32,402 bases of DNA from Mycobacterium sp. Marseille-P9652 (GCF_902652685.1 NZ_CACRUY010000053.1:1-32402); one strand, 5' to 3'; counted from the first letter of the stretch, positions 7,576 to 16,977 are shown. Numbers and translations: made by a program. Notes: a model not told the origin generated them from the letters alone.

Positions 7576-8616
7576 TCAGGGCACCCGAACCGATTGCAGC
7601 ACAGCGTCTATGACCATTTCGGGGGTGACGTCGACGGTGACCGCCTCGAAACCCAGGATGAGGCGGTGGCGCAGGACCCGGTGCGCCAGCGCGCGAATGT
7701 CGTCGGGAATCACGTGGTTTCGGCCCGACAGCACCGCCAGCGCCCGGGCCGCCTGGCAGAAGGCGATGGTCGCCCGCGGGCTCGCGCCGTACTCGACCAA
7801 CCGGGCGAGGTCGGAGGGCAGGAATTCGGTCGGGTTTCGCGTGACGTGCACGAGCTCGCTGGCGTAGCGGATCAGCGCCGGGTCGAGGTGCACGTTGCGG
7901 ACGATGTCCCGCAGCCCCAGGATCTCGTCCACCGTCACCACCGGGTGGGGCCTCTCGTCGCGGTCGTAGACCCCGGCGTCGATGCGGGCGATCACCTCGA
8001 CCTCGTCCTCGGGCCGCGGGTAGCGCAGGATCTCCTTGAGCATGAACCGGTCGGTCTGCGCCTCCGACAGCGGATAGGTGCCCTCCTGGTCCACCGGATT
8101 CTGGGTGGCGATCACCAGGAACGGTTCGGGCAGGGGGTAGACCTGGCCCGCGATGGTGGTCTGGCGCTCCTCCATGGCCTCGAGCATCGCGCTCTGCGTC
8201 TTCGCGCTGGACCGGTTGATCTCGTCGAGCAGCACGATGTTCGCGTGCACCGGGCCCAGTTGCGTGGTGAACGTGTTGGTCGAGGAGTCGTAGATCTGCG
8301 TCCCGATGATGTCGCTGGGCAGCAGGTCGGGCGTGCACTGGATGCGCTGGAACGCGCCGGAGACGGCGTCGGCGACGACCCGGGCGGCGGTCGTCTTGGC
8401 CAGGCCCGGAACGCCCTCGAGCAGGATGTGGCCGCCGGTGAGCAGGCCCAGCAGCAGCGATTCGCGCAGGTAGTCCTGCCCGACGACCTTGCGGGCGAAG
8501 GCCCGCGAGACGGCGTCCACCACGTGGTAGGCGTGCTCCATCTCCTGCCGGTCGGGCTGCACTCGGCCGGCGGTCATGCGCGGCCCCCGAACCCCGGCCC
8601 CTGGCGCTGCGGACAT
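7576..8616 (-). CDS. MoxR family AAA+ ATPase
   Basis: 346 aa. AAA+ ATPase of the MoxR/RavA class, chaperone-like enzymes that act with VWA proteins. Walker A GVPGLAKTT is at 68-76, Walker B VLLDEIN at 128-134, sensor 1 ATQNP at 170-174, and YPLSEAQTDRF (181-191) carries the arginine-finger region. The C-terminal lid contains the sensor 2 segment SPRATIAFCQAARALA. The ATG at 8616 was used; an internal ATG 13 codons later (8577) is an alternative. First gene of a six-gene operon (moxR, DUF58, TM, VWA, VWA, TPR) with all junctions overlapping or 4 nt apart. It is divergent from the ACT gene, so the 59-bp gap must hold both promoters. I do not assign it to a numbered M. tuberculosis MoxR paralogue. 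Confidence 0.94.
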   Translation of the reverse strand: MSAAPGAGVRGPRMTAGRVQPDRQEMEHAYHVVDAVSRAFARKVVGQDYLRESLLLGLLTGGHILLEGVPGLAKTTAARVVADAVSGAFQRIQCTPDLLPSDIIGTQIYDSSTNTFTTQLGPVHANIVLLDEINRSSAKTQSAMLEAMEERQTTIAGQVYPLPEPFLVIATQNPVDQEGTYPLSEAQTDRFMLKEILRYPRPEDEVEVIARIDAGVYDRDERPHPVVTVDEILGLRDIVRNVHLDPALIRYASELVHVTRNPTEFLPSDLARLVEYGASPRATIAFCQAARALAVLSGRNHVIPDDIRALAHRVLRHRLILGFEAVTVDVTPEMVIDAVLQSVRVP

Positions 8617-8656
8617 GTCAGAGCGCCTACCCGGTAAAAGTGCACCCCACGCGCCG

Positions 8657-8667
8657 CTGTGTCACAG
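8657..8667. promoter_or_regulatory. CTGTG-T-CACAG palindrome before the ACT gene
   Basis: A perfect 5-1-5 palindrome lies 9 bp upstream of the ACT-domain start and in the divergent promoter region shared with moxR. It is short, so chance is possible. The same gap holds GGTAAAAGTGCA (8633-8644), which recurs exactly at 13741-13752. Confidence 0.25.
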
Positions 8668-8675
8668 TGTTGGCC

Positions 8676-9332
8676 GTGCCGTCCTATCTGTTGCGCATCG
8701 TGCTGGTCGACCGGCCCGGGAGCCTGGGCTCGCTGGCGGTCGCGCTGGGCTCGGTGGGCGCGGACATCCTGTCGCTCGACGTCGTGGAGCGCAGCGCGGG
8801 TCATGCGATCGACGACCTGGTGATCGAACTGCCGCCGGGGGCGATGCCGGACACGCTGATCACGGCCGCCGAGTCGCTGTCCGGCGTCTGGGTCGACAGC
8901 ATCCGCCCGCACACCGGCCTGCTCGAGGCGCACCGCGAGCTCGAGCTGCTCGACCACGTCGCCGCGGCGGCCGACAGCGACGCGCGGCTGAAGGTCCTCG
9001 TCAACGAGGCCCCCAAGGTGCTGCGGGTCAGCTGGTGCATGGTCCTGCGCAGCGCAGACGGGGAGCTGCAGCGCCTCGCCGACAGCCCCGGCACCCCCGA
9101 AACCAAGGCGAATTCGGCCCCGTGGCTGCCCATCGAGCGGGCGACGGCGCTGGACAGCACCGCCGAGTGGATCCCGCAGGCCTGGCGCGACATGGACACC
9201 ACGATGGTCGCCGCCCCGCTGGGCGACCCGCACACCGCCGTGGTGCTCGGCCGCCCGGGCCCGGAGTTCCGGCCGTCGGAGGTGGCCCGGCTGGGATACC
9301 TCGCCGGGATCGTGGCGACGATGCTGCGCTGA
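8676..9332 (+). CDS. ACT domain-containing protein (Rv3013 family)
   Basis: 218 aa. An N-terminal ACT fold (about 2-75) is seen in YLLRIVLVDRPGSLGSLAVA with the following DILSLDVVERS strand. ACT domains bind amino acids or similar small ligands. The rest (about 90-218) is a GAF-like alpha/beta region with no catalytic motif that I recognise. Closely resembles M. tuberculosis Rv3013, which also lies between gatC and ligA on the opposite strand to both. The GTG at 8676 was preferred over the longer GTG at 8640 because it gives the 218-aa length and the PSYLLRI N-terminus known from that family. It converges on the glycosyltransferase with a 7-bp gap. Regulatory role likely; ligand unknown. Confidence 0.88.
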   Translation: MPSYLLRIVLVDRPGSLGSLAVALGSVGADILSLDVVERSAGHAIDDLVIELPPGAMPDTLITAAESLSGVWVDSIRPHTGLLEAHRELELLDHVAAAADSDARLKVLVNEAPKVLRVSWCMVLRSADGELQRLADSPGTPETKANSAPWLPIERATALDSTAEWIPQAWRDMDTTMVAAPLGDPHTAVVLGRPGPEFRPSEVARLGYLAGIVATMLR

Positions 9333-9339
9333 GCGCGAG

Positions 9340-10584
9340 TCACGCCGGCACACGGTCCACCAGGCCGTTGTAGATGGCGATGATCTTCTCCGTCTGCCGG
9401 GATTGCCGCGCGGTGTCGCGGTGCGCGCCGACAATCTGGGTCATCGCCCGCACACTGTCGCGGTCCTCGACCAGCGTCCGGATGGCCGCGGCCAGGGCCG
9501 CCGGTGACGGGTCGGCGGCCAGGACGCCGCCGCCCCGCGGGACCGTCTCGCCCAGCGCGGGATCGCAGTAGATCGTGGGTAGCGACATCGCGGCCGCCTC
9601 CAACAGCACCAGGCCCTGGGTGTCGAAGTCGTAGGACGTGAACAGCAGGGCGTCGCTGTTGCGCATCGCGACCAGGCACTCTTCGCGATCGACCCTGCCG
9701 CGCAAGCGGATTCGGCCGGACAGACCCCCAGACTCGATCGTCTTGCGGATGGCCGATTCCAGGTGTCCCTCCCCGTAGATGTCCAGCACGCAGTCGTCCA
9801 CCCGGGCGACCGCCTCCACCGCGGCGAGCGCCCGCTTCTCCGACGACAGGCGCCCACACCAGATCAGGCGCAGCGGCTCGCCGTCGGAGGGCCGCGGCGC
9901 GTCGACGGCACCCGCGCGGTCGATGACGTCGTCGTCGACTCCGTTGGAAACGACCGAGATCGGGCGGCTGACGCCCCGGCTCGCCAACGACTGCGCGAAG
10001 TGCCGCGTCGGCGTGATCTCGTGGTCGACGGCCTGCGCGTGCGCGACCATGAGCCGCCAGGCCAGGCGGGAGGCCATGCCTTCTTTCGCGGGAGTCAGCG
10101 TGAATTCCCTTGACAGGTAACGCTTTTGCATCTGGGCGAACAACACGGCCAGCGGCAGCGGGGTGGCCGTGGCCTGCTCGAAGTAGACGTCGAAGCGGGT
10201 GTGCTTGGTCTGCACCACCGGAACGCCGTGGCGGCGCGCGGCGGCCACGCCCGCGATCGCCACGCCCAGGTCGCCATGGGTGTGCACGACGTCGATCGGC
10301 TCGCCGGCGGTGAACGCCCCGTCGATGATCGCGCGGTTCACCTTCGACGGCCAGACGAACATGAAGTCGTCGTGCCGGCCCAGCCTGCGCAGCAACGGCG
10401 CGACCACCGGCACCGGCTTCAGCTCCACCACGCACGGGTCCCGGTCGACCGCCTTGGGCAGCGGCGCGGTGAACACGGTGACCCGGTGCCCGCGCTGCTC
10501 AAGCGCGCGGCGTTGGGTGGCCACCGAGACCTGCGTGCCCCCGAGGCTGTCGGGGTGAAGATCGGTGAAGAGCGCGACATGCAT
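9340..10584 (-). CDS. GT4 family glycosyltransferase, possibly lipid-directed
   Basis: 414 aa, GT-B fold. The N-terminal acceptor domain starts HVALFTDLHPDSLGGTQVSV, with the glycine-rich SLGGT loop and VVHTHGDLG (99-107). The nucleotide-sugar domain begins near LRLIWCGRLSSEKR (238-251). The usual E-x7-E motif is DTQGLVLLE (321-329), so the first Glu is Asp. A T-Q-G-L-x-x-x-E arrangement also occurs in bacterial diacylglycerol glucosyltransferases, which makes a lipid acceptor plausible (inference). The ATG at 10584 was chosen over a frame starting 31 codons earlier because GAGAGG lies 8 nt upstream and the GT4 N-terminus begins right there. It lies downstream of ligA on the same strand with 145 bp between the coding sequences. 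It is not the MGLP glucosyltransferase, which is at 27006. Confidence 0.87.
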   Translation of the reverse strand: MHVALFTDLHPDSLGGTQVSVATQRRALEQRGHRVTVFTAPLPKAVDRDPCVVELKPVPVVAPLLRRLGRHDDFMFVWPSKVNRAIIDGAFTAGEPIDVVHTHGDLGVAIAGVAAARRHGVPVVQTKHTRFDVYFEQATATPLPLAVLFAQMQKRYLSREFTLTPAKEGMASRLAWRLMVAHAQAVDHEITPTRHFAQSLASRGVSRPISVVSNGVDDDVIDRAGAVDAPRPSDGEPLRLIWCGRLSSEKRALAAVEAVARVDDCVLDIYGEGHLESAIRKTIESGGLSGRIRLRGRVDREECLVAMRNSDALLFTSYDFDTQGLVLLEAAAMSLPTIYCDPALGETVPRGGGVLAADPSPAALAAAIRTLVEDRDSVRAMTQIVGAHRDTARQSRQTEKIIAIYNGLVDRVPA

Positions 10585-10729
10585 CGGCAAACCTCTCGAA
10601 AGTCGGTGAAAGCGGCCCGCGGGCACTGATCGGCGACGTACGACCGCCCTGTCTGCCCACCCCCGCAGGAAGGTCAAGTAGTCGCGGCGTCCATGCTACT
10701 GAGCGCCCCGCGACCCGCCTGCGAATCCG

Positions 10730-10743
10730 CCGCTGAACAGCGG
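10730..10743 (-). terminator. Short hairpin at the ligA stop
   Basis: CCGCTG-AA-CAGCGG forms a 6-bp perfect stem immediately after the ligA TAA on the minus strand. No U-tract follows. It may slow transcription or protect the 3' end of the ligA mRNA. Confidence 0.35.
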
Positions 10744-12837
<2,094 letters not shown>

Positions 12838-12901
12838 CTATCGAAGGGCGCCGACAGCAGCCCCGGCGCGCCCGGCACGGTCACGGCGGCGCGCGCGGCG
12901 C

Positions 12902-13225
12902 TCACTCCTCCACGTAGGCGCGTAATCGCTCGATGGCGGCGTCCCATCGCCGGGACAACTGCGTCAGATAGTCGCTGGCCTCCGTCAGGTGGTCGGACTC
13001 CACCGTCCAGACGCGTTCGCGTCCGCGCCGTTGGCTGCTGACCAGCCCGGCGGACGCCAGTAACAGGAGGTGCTTGCTCGCCGCCTGCCGGCTGACCGGG
13101 ATGCCCCGCGTGACTTCGGTGGTCGAACTCGGGCCGTGGTCGCAGAGCCGGACGACGATGCGCAGCCGGTTGGGATCACCCAGCGCGTCGAACACCGTCG
13201 CGGCGACCGCCCCGGCGGCGCTCAC
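12902..13225 (-). CDS. ArsR family transcriptional repressor
   Basis: 107-aa winged-helix repressor. FDALGDPNRLRIVVRL (12-27) is the typical ArsR entry helix; SRQAASKHLLLLASAGLV (45-62) is the DNA-recognition helix-turn-helix, and RRGRERVWTV forms the wing. No metal-binding cysteine pair (ELCVCDL-type) is present, so it is not a classical metal sensor. The GTG at 13225 overlaps the stop of the SRPBCC gene as GTGA. ArsR plus an AHSA1/SRPBCC protein in one operon is a common actinobacterial pair (family knowledge). It probably represses its own operon through the twin palindromes at 13703-13720 and 13749-13766. Confidence 0.9.
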   Translation of the reverse strand: MSAAGAVAATVFDALGDPNRLRIVVRLCDHGPSSTTEVTRGIPVSRQAASKHLLLLASAGLVSSQRRGRERVWTVESDHLTEASDYLTQLSRRWDAAIERLRAYVEE

Positions 13226-13701
13226 ACCCGTGCGTTCTCGGTGTAGCGGCGCACGAGTTCGGTCTGCATGGCCCAACCCTCGGCGTTGGCGTCGAACGAC
13301 GAGCGGCGGCGCGCCTCGGGTAGGGATTCGAAGCCGGATTCGGTGACGGTGAGGAGCACGCCCTCGGGCGTTTCGGACAGGGTGAACTCCACCAGCGTGG
13401 TCGGCTCTCCACCCTCGGGGTCCGGCTCGCCGGCGCAGGGATGCCAGCGGTAGGCGAACCGGCGCCGGGGTTCGACGGCCACGATGTGCCACGTGCTGGT
13501 CGTCCCCGCGTGCGGCTCCTGACGTTTGGCGACCTCGTCGTCCACCACCGTCGGGGTGATCGTTGCGGTGACGGACGTGCCGGCGACGAACGGCCCGTCG
13601 AAGCGGACGCCGAACCAGCGACCAAACTCCGCCGCCTCGCTGACCGCCCGCCACACCCGGTCCAACGACGCGCGCAACACCACGCGCTTCTCGATCTTCA
13701 T
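13222..13701 (-). CDS. SRPBCC (AHSA1-type) protein, partner of ArsR
   Basis: 159 aa, one START-like AHSA1 domain. MKIEKRVVLRASLDRVWRAV opens the fold, EFGRWFGVRFDG follows, and FAYRWHPCAG, TLVEFTLSET and GWAMQTELVRRYTE end it. Such domains bind hydrophobic ligands; the ligand here is unknown. The start was taken at ATG 13701 because AGGAGG lies 6 nt upstream; a TTG two codons earlier is not needed. The Shine-Dalgarno sequence lies inside an 18-bp palindrome, so both repressor binding to DNA and an mRNA hairpin could block expression. The gene overlaps arsR by 4 bp, which makes the two proteins co-translated. Confidence 0.88.
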   Translation of the reverse strand: MKIEKRVVLRASLDRVWRAVSEAAEFGRWFGVRFDGPFVAGTSVTATITPTVVDDEVAKRQEPHAGTTSTWHIVAVEPRRRFAYRWHPCAGEPDPEGGEPTTLVEFTLSETPEGVLLTVTESGFESLPEARRRSSFDANAEGWAMQTELVRRYTENARV

Positions 13702-13702
13702 A

Positions 13703-13720
13703 TGCAACCTCCTGGTTGCA
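13703..13720 (-). promoter_or_regulatory. Operator 1 / RBS-containing palindrome
   Basis: TGCAACCTCCTGGTTGCA is a perfect 7-4-7 inverted repeat. On the minus strand it reads TGCAACC-AGGA-GGTTGCA, so the AGGAGG ribosome site of the SRPBCC gene is split between loop and stem, 6 nt from the ATG. It can serve as an ArsR operator at the DNA level and as an RNA stem-loop at the mRNA level. Confidence 0.7.
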
Positions 13721-13748
13721 CGTCAGTGCATCACGGGCCGGGTAAAAG

Positions 13749-13766
13749 TGCAACCCTTTGGTTGCG
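13749..13766 (-). promoter_or_regulatory. Operator 2, second copy of the ArsR palindrome
   Basis: TGCAACCCTTTGGTTGCG repeats the palindrome of operator 1 with one outer mismatch and a different 4-nt centre. The two centres are 46 bp apart. On the minus strand it precedes the SRPBCC gene and lies immediately past the stop of the MetE-like gene, so the operon promoter should lie between or over the two copies. A TTGCAC within this copy could act as a poor -35. Confidence 0.65.
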
Positions 13767-13768
13767 CG

Positions 13769-14794
13769 TTAGATCGCCTCCGGGTCGTCGGCGAACGCCT
13801 CGGCGGCCGAGCGGGCCAGCTCGATAGCGGTGCGCGCCCACCGCGGCGTCGCACCCGCCAGGCCGCACGCCGGGGTGACGCCTATGCGGTCGCGCAACGC
13901 GGCGCGGCCGAAGCCCAGGCGGTCGGTCACTGCCACCACCGCGCCGGCCACCTGCTCCGCCGACGGGCGCCGCTCGGGCGGCTCGGCGGGGACCACCCCC
14001 AGCACCACGGTGCGGCCGGACTCGACGAAGGCGGCGATGCCGTCCAGGTCGGCGGCCTGCAGCGTGGCCGCATCCACCGAGACGGCTTGAATATCGCTGT
14101 CCCGCAAAATATCCCACGGCAGACCCGCGGCGCAGCTGTGCAGCAGCACCTCGGCGCCCGCCGTGGCGGCGCAGGTGTCCAGGAGCGAGCGGGCCACCGC
14201 CTCGTCGAGCGGGGCGACGGGGCTCAGCGCCGTCACCCCCGTCAACCGGCCGTCCAGGGCACTCGGCAGCAAGGGCTCGTCGAACTGCACGACCACCGGC
14301 GTCTCGAGCCGCCGGGCCAACGCCGCCCGGTGCGCGGCGACACCCTCGGCCAGCGACGCCGCGAGGTCGCGCACGGCGCCGGGGTCGGTGATCGCCCGGT
14401 GCCCGTTGGCCAGTTCGAGACCGGCGGCCAGCGTGACCGGCCCGGGCGCCTGCACCTTGACCACCCGCCCGCCGCCGCGCAGACCCGCCGTCTCCCAGGC
14501 CTCTTCGAGGGCGTCGCAGTCCTCGTCGAGCAGGCTGACGGCGCGCCGCGTGACGGCCCCCGGCCGCGCCGCGATGCGGTAACCGCGCGGCACCGTGTCA
14601 ATCGCGACGTCGACCAGCAGCGCCCCGGCCCGACCGAGCGTGTCGGCGCCCACTCCCCTGGCGGGCAGCTCCACGATGTGCGGCAGCGCCGCCCCCAGTT
14701 CCCCGACGACGATGGCGGCCGCCTCGCGGGCGACGGTGCCGGGCCAGGAGCCGACGCCACTGGCCTGTGCGAACGGACGGGCGAAATCACTCAC
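13769..14794 (-). CDS. MetE C-terminal domain-like protein (Rv3015c family)
   Basis: 341 aa, TIM-barrel protein related to the catalytic half of cobalamin-independent methionine synthase. Zinc-ligand positions of that family are retained: H219-x-C221 in LLHSCAAG and C310 in VTPACGLAG, with the acidic VQFDEPLLP (169-177). VKVQAPGPVTLAAGLELANG (113-132) corresponds to the conserved Gly-Pro-Val-T segment. The N-terminal half of MetE, which binds polyglutamylated folate, is missing, so the methyl donor or acceptor probably differs. The GTG at 14794 yields MSDFARPFAQASGVGSWPGT, the family N-terminus; the frame is open 18 codons further but without family features. Upstream of the ArsR operon on the same strand, as in Rv3015c-ligA order. 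Substrate unknown. Confidence 0.85.
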   Translation of the reverse strand: MSDFARPFAQASGVGSWPGTVAREAAAIVVGELGAALPHIVELPARGVGADTLGRAGALLVDVAIDTVPRGYRIAARPGAVTRRAVSLLDEDCDALEEAWETAGLRGGGRVVKVQAPGPVTLAAGLELANGHRAITDPGAVRDLAASLAEGVAAHRAALARRLETPVVVQFDEPLLPSALDGRLTGVTALSPVAPLDEAVARSLLDTCAATAGAEVLLHSCAAGLPWDILRDSDIQAVSVDAATLQAADLDGIAAFVESGRTVVLGVVPAEPPERRPSAEQVAGAVVAVTDRLGFGRAALRDRIGVTPACGLAGATPRWARTAIELARSAAEAFADDPEAI

Positions 14795-14885
14795 CCGGCA
14801 ACCGTATTCGACGTCACGCCGGCCGGCGCTCGCGAGGGGTCGTCGCACCGGGTAGCTTCAAGCCGAGAAGGGCCCCGAGAAGAGC

Positions 14886-15527
14886 ATGCACATGGCGAAA
14901 TGGGCGCGGCCGGCGCTGGTGTGGAGCGCGGTGCTGCTGACGGCGGCGTGCACCCGGGTGGTGGACGGCACGGCGCTGCCCGGAGTCGGGGCCACGCGCA
15001 AGGCAATCCATGGCGTCAACGTCGACACCATCCTGCTGGACCAGTCGCGCATGCGCGCGATCACCGGCGCGGGTGAGCACCTGACCGTGATCCCGTCGAT
15101 GGACGGCACGAGCCCGGTCGAAATCGACGCGCTCGCCGAGAGCGCCCCGCGGCAGTGCCGGTTCCTCTACGCCGAGACGGCGACGTTCGGGCCCGACATC
15201 GAGGAGTTCCACAAGACCACCTTCCAGGACCCGCCCGACGGCGCGCTCATCTCCGAGGGCGCGGCCGCCTACCGCGACGACGACACGGCCCGGCGCGCGT
15301 TCGGCTCGTTGGTGGGGGCGGTGGGCAGCTGCGCCGGCGACTCGTCGGGCGAATTGCTGGTGGGCGACTGGAAGTCCGAGGCGGGGACGCTGCATCTGGC
15401 CCCGGGCGGCTGCGGCCGCGACTACCGGTTGATGTCCGTGGCGATGGTGGAAGTGACGTTCTGCGGCTTCCCGCAATCGGTGTCCGACATCGTGATGACG
15501 AACATCGCCGCCAACCTGCCGCGCTAG
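14886..15527 (+). CDS. lpqA: Probable lipoprotein LpqA (PknH sensor-like domain)
   Basis: 213 aa. The signal peptide has a basic start (MHMAKWAR), a hydrophobic core and the lipobox LLTAAC with C22 as lipidation site, so the mature protein is anchored outside the cytoplasmic membrane. The mature domain has paired cysteines (QCRFLY, VGSCAGD, GGCGRDY, TFCGFP), as in the PknH-type sensor domains of mycobacterial lipoproteins, which have two disulfides. Name given by position next to the Rv3015c-like gene and by type; paralogues exist. ATG 14886 is used; ATG 14892 is as likely, because GAGAAG is 9 nt from it and only 3 nt from the first. It converges on the DUF4190 gene with 16 bp between. Confidence 0.75.
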   Translation: MHMAKWARPALVWSAVLLTAACTRVVDGTALPGVGATRKAIHGVNVDTILLDQSRMRAITGAGEHLTVIPSMDGTSPVEIDALAESAPRQCRFLYAETATFGPDIEEFHKTTFQDPPDGALISEGAAAYRDDDTARRAFGSLVGAVGSCAGDSSGELLVGDWKSEAGTLHLAPGGCGRDYRLMSVAMVEVTFCGFPQSVSDIVMTNIAANLPR

Positions 15528-15543
15528 CGCGAGGCGGGTCAGT

Positions 15544-15828
15544 TCACCAGTGCGCCGTCGTCAGCAGCTCGAAGTTCGGCCTGCCCCACTGAATCCACAG
15601 CATCACGTGCAGCGCCGTGAAGCCCAACGAGACCGCCAGCGCGGCGATAGCGAGCACGAAGCCGCCCTCCTGGCGGTGCTTGGCCTGGCGCAGCGCGACG
15701 ACGGCGAGCACCCCGCTCACGGCCGGGCTGGCGTACATGCCCATCAGGCTCAGAACGAACGCCGCGATGGCCAGGGCGTTGGTCCGGGCGGTCGGCACCT
15801 CATGAGTCGTGACCTGGTGTGTGCACAC
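15544..15828 (-). CDS. DUF4190 family small membrane protein
   Basis: 94 aa with two membrane helices. TNALAIAAFVLSLMG (about 16-30) begins the first hairpin, SGVLAVVALRQAKHRQEGG is the conserved connecting loop, and FVLAIAALAVSLGFTALHVM (57-76) is the second helix. This pattern is characteristic of DUF4190 proteins, which have no known activity. The GTG at 15828 has AAAGGAA 9 nt upstream. That ribosome site lies at the edge of a 24-nt perfect hairpin (15840-15863). Located where M. tuberculosis carries the esxQ-PPE46-esxR/S-IS1081 segment. Transcribed either from its own promoter or as read-through from mnmA. Confidence 0.8.
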   Translation of the reverse strand: MCTHQVTTHEVPTARTNALAIAAFVLSLMGMYASPAVSGVLAVVALRQAKHRQEGGFVLAIAALAVSLGFTALHVMLWIQWGRPNFELLTTAHW

Positions 15829-15839
15829 GTCTGCTGATT

Positions 15840-15863
15840 CCTTTCCTCGCTGTCGAGGAAAGG
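15840..15863 (-). promoter_or_regulatory. Perfect 10-bp stem hairpin over the DUF4190 ribosome site
   Basis: CCTTTCCTCG-CTGT-CGAGGAAAGG is a perfect inverted repeat between mnmA and the DUF4190 gene. On the minus strand the 3' arm GAGGAAAGG is the purine-rich ribosome site for the GTG at 15828. It could hide the site in mRNA, bind a protein, or end mnmA transcription; no U-tract follows. Confidence 0.6.
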
Positions 15864-15888
15864 TTCGGCGGTGGCCCTTGGCGGATCC

Positions 15889-16977
15889 TCAAAGAATGCT
15901 TGAAACCGACGTGCGGGCGATGGTCGCGCTACCCAGCACCTCGTCGCCGTCGGGGTCGGGCCGGTAGAGCACCAGCGTCTGCCCCCGCGCCACACCGCGC
16001 AGCGGGTCCCCCAGCCGCACGACGAGCTCGTCGCCGTCCAATTCGGCGACGGCGGAGACCATTTCGCCGTGGGCGCGGACCTGCACCGCGCATTCGACGG
16101 GCCCCGCCGGGGCAGCCCCCGCCGTGAAGACGGGATCCCGTCCGACCAGCCCGCGCACGTCGAGGTCGGCCGCCTCCCCCACCTCGACTGTCGCGGTCAG
16201 CGGATCGATCGCGGTCACGTAGCGGGGCCGGCCGTCGGGTCCCGGCCCGGCGATGCCGAGGCCCTTGCGCTGGCCGATCGTGAAACCGTGCACGCCGTCG
16301 TGGGTGGCCAGCACGGCGCCGTCCGCGGTGACGACGCTGCCGGGGCGCACCCCGATCCGCTCGCCGAGGAAGGCCCGGATGTTGCCCGACGGGATGAAGC
16401 AGATGTCGTGGCTGTCCGGCTTGTCGGCGACGGCCAGGCCGCGGCGGGCGGCCTCGGCGCGAATCTCCGGCTTGGGGGTGTCCCCGACCGGGAACGCGGC
16501 GTGGCGCAACTGCCCGGCGGTCAGCACGGCCAGCACGTACGACTGGTCCTTGTCGCGGTCGACGGCCCGACGCAGGCGGCCGCCCGACAGGCGGGCGTAG
16601 TGCCCGGTCGCGACCGTGTCGAAGCCCAGCGCGAGGGCCTTGGCCGACAGCGCCGAGAACTTGATGCGCTGGTTGCACCGCACGCAGGGGTTGGGGGTTT
16701 CCCCGCGGGCGTAGGACTCGACGAAGTCGTCGATCACGTCGGCGGCGAACCGCTCGGCGAAATCCCAGACATAGAACGGGATTCCGAGCACGTCGGCCAC
16801 CCGGCGCGCATCGGCGGCGTCCTCCTTGGAGCAGCAGCCGCGCGACCCGGTCCGCAGCGTGCCCGGCGCGGCCGACAGCGCGAGGTGCACGCCGACCACG
16901 TCGTGGCCGGCGTCGACCATGCGGGCGGCGGCGACCGAGGAGTCGACGCCGCCACTCATGGCGGCGAGGACTTTCAC
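15889..16977 (-). CDS. mnmA: tRNA-specific 2-thiouridylase MnmA (TrmU)
   Basis: 362 aa. Adenylates and thiolates U34 of tRNA(Lys/Glu/Gln) to 2-thiouridine. The PP-loop SGGVDSS is at 8-14. The cysteines expected from the E. coli enzyme are C101 in [12 protein letters not shown] and C193 in [16 protein letters not shown] (125-130) and TIGQRKGLG of the central domain, and the C-terminal beta-barrel, are all present. The GTG at 16977 overlaps the iscS stop (GTGA) and gives [10 protein letters not shown]. Upstream open frame is shadow of iscS. Coupling to iscS fits the chemistry, since IscS supplies the sulfur. Confidence 0.95.
   Translation of the reverse strand: MKVLAAMSGGVDSSVAAARMVDAGHDVVGVHLALSAAPGTLRTGSRGCCSKEDAADARRVADVLGIPFYVWDFAERFAADVIDDFVESYARGETPNPCVRCNQRIKFSALSAKALALGFDTVATGHYARLSGGRLRRAVDRDKDQSYVLAVLTAGQLRHAAFPVGDTPKPEIRAEAARRGLAVADKPDSHDICFIPSGNIRAFLGERIGVRPGSVVTADGAVLATHDGVHGFTIGQRKGLGIAGPGPDGRPRYVTAIDPLTATVEVGEAADLDVRGLVGRDPVFTAGAAPAGPVECAVQVRAHGEMVSAVAELDGDELVVRLGDPLRGVARGQTLVLYRPDPDGDEVLGSATIARTSVSSIL

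Noticed and set aside
8801-10435. 544-codon minus-strand frame spanning the ACT gene and the glycosyltransferase
   Set aside because: It overlaps two real genes in other frames and has Arg/Gly-rich composition with no family motif.
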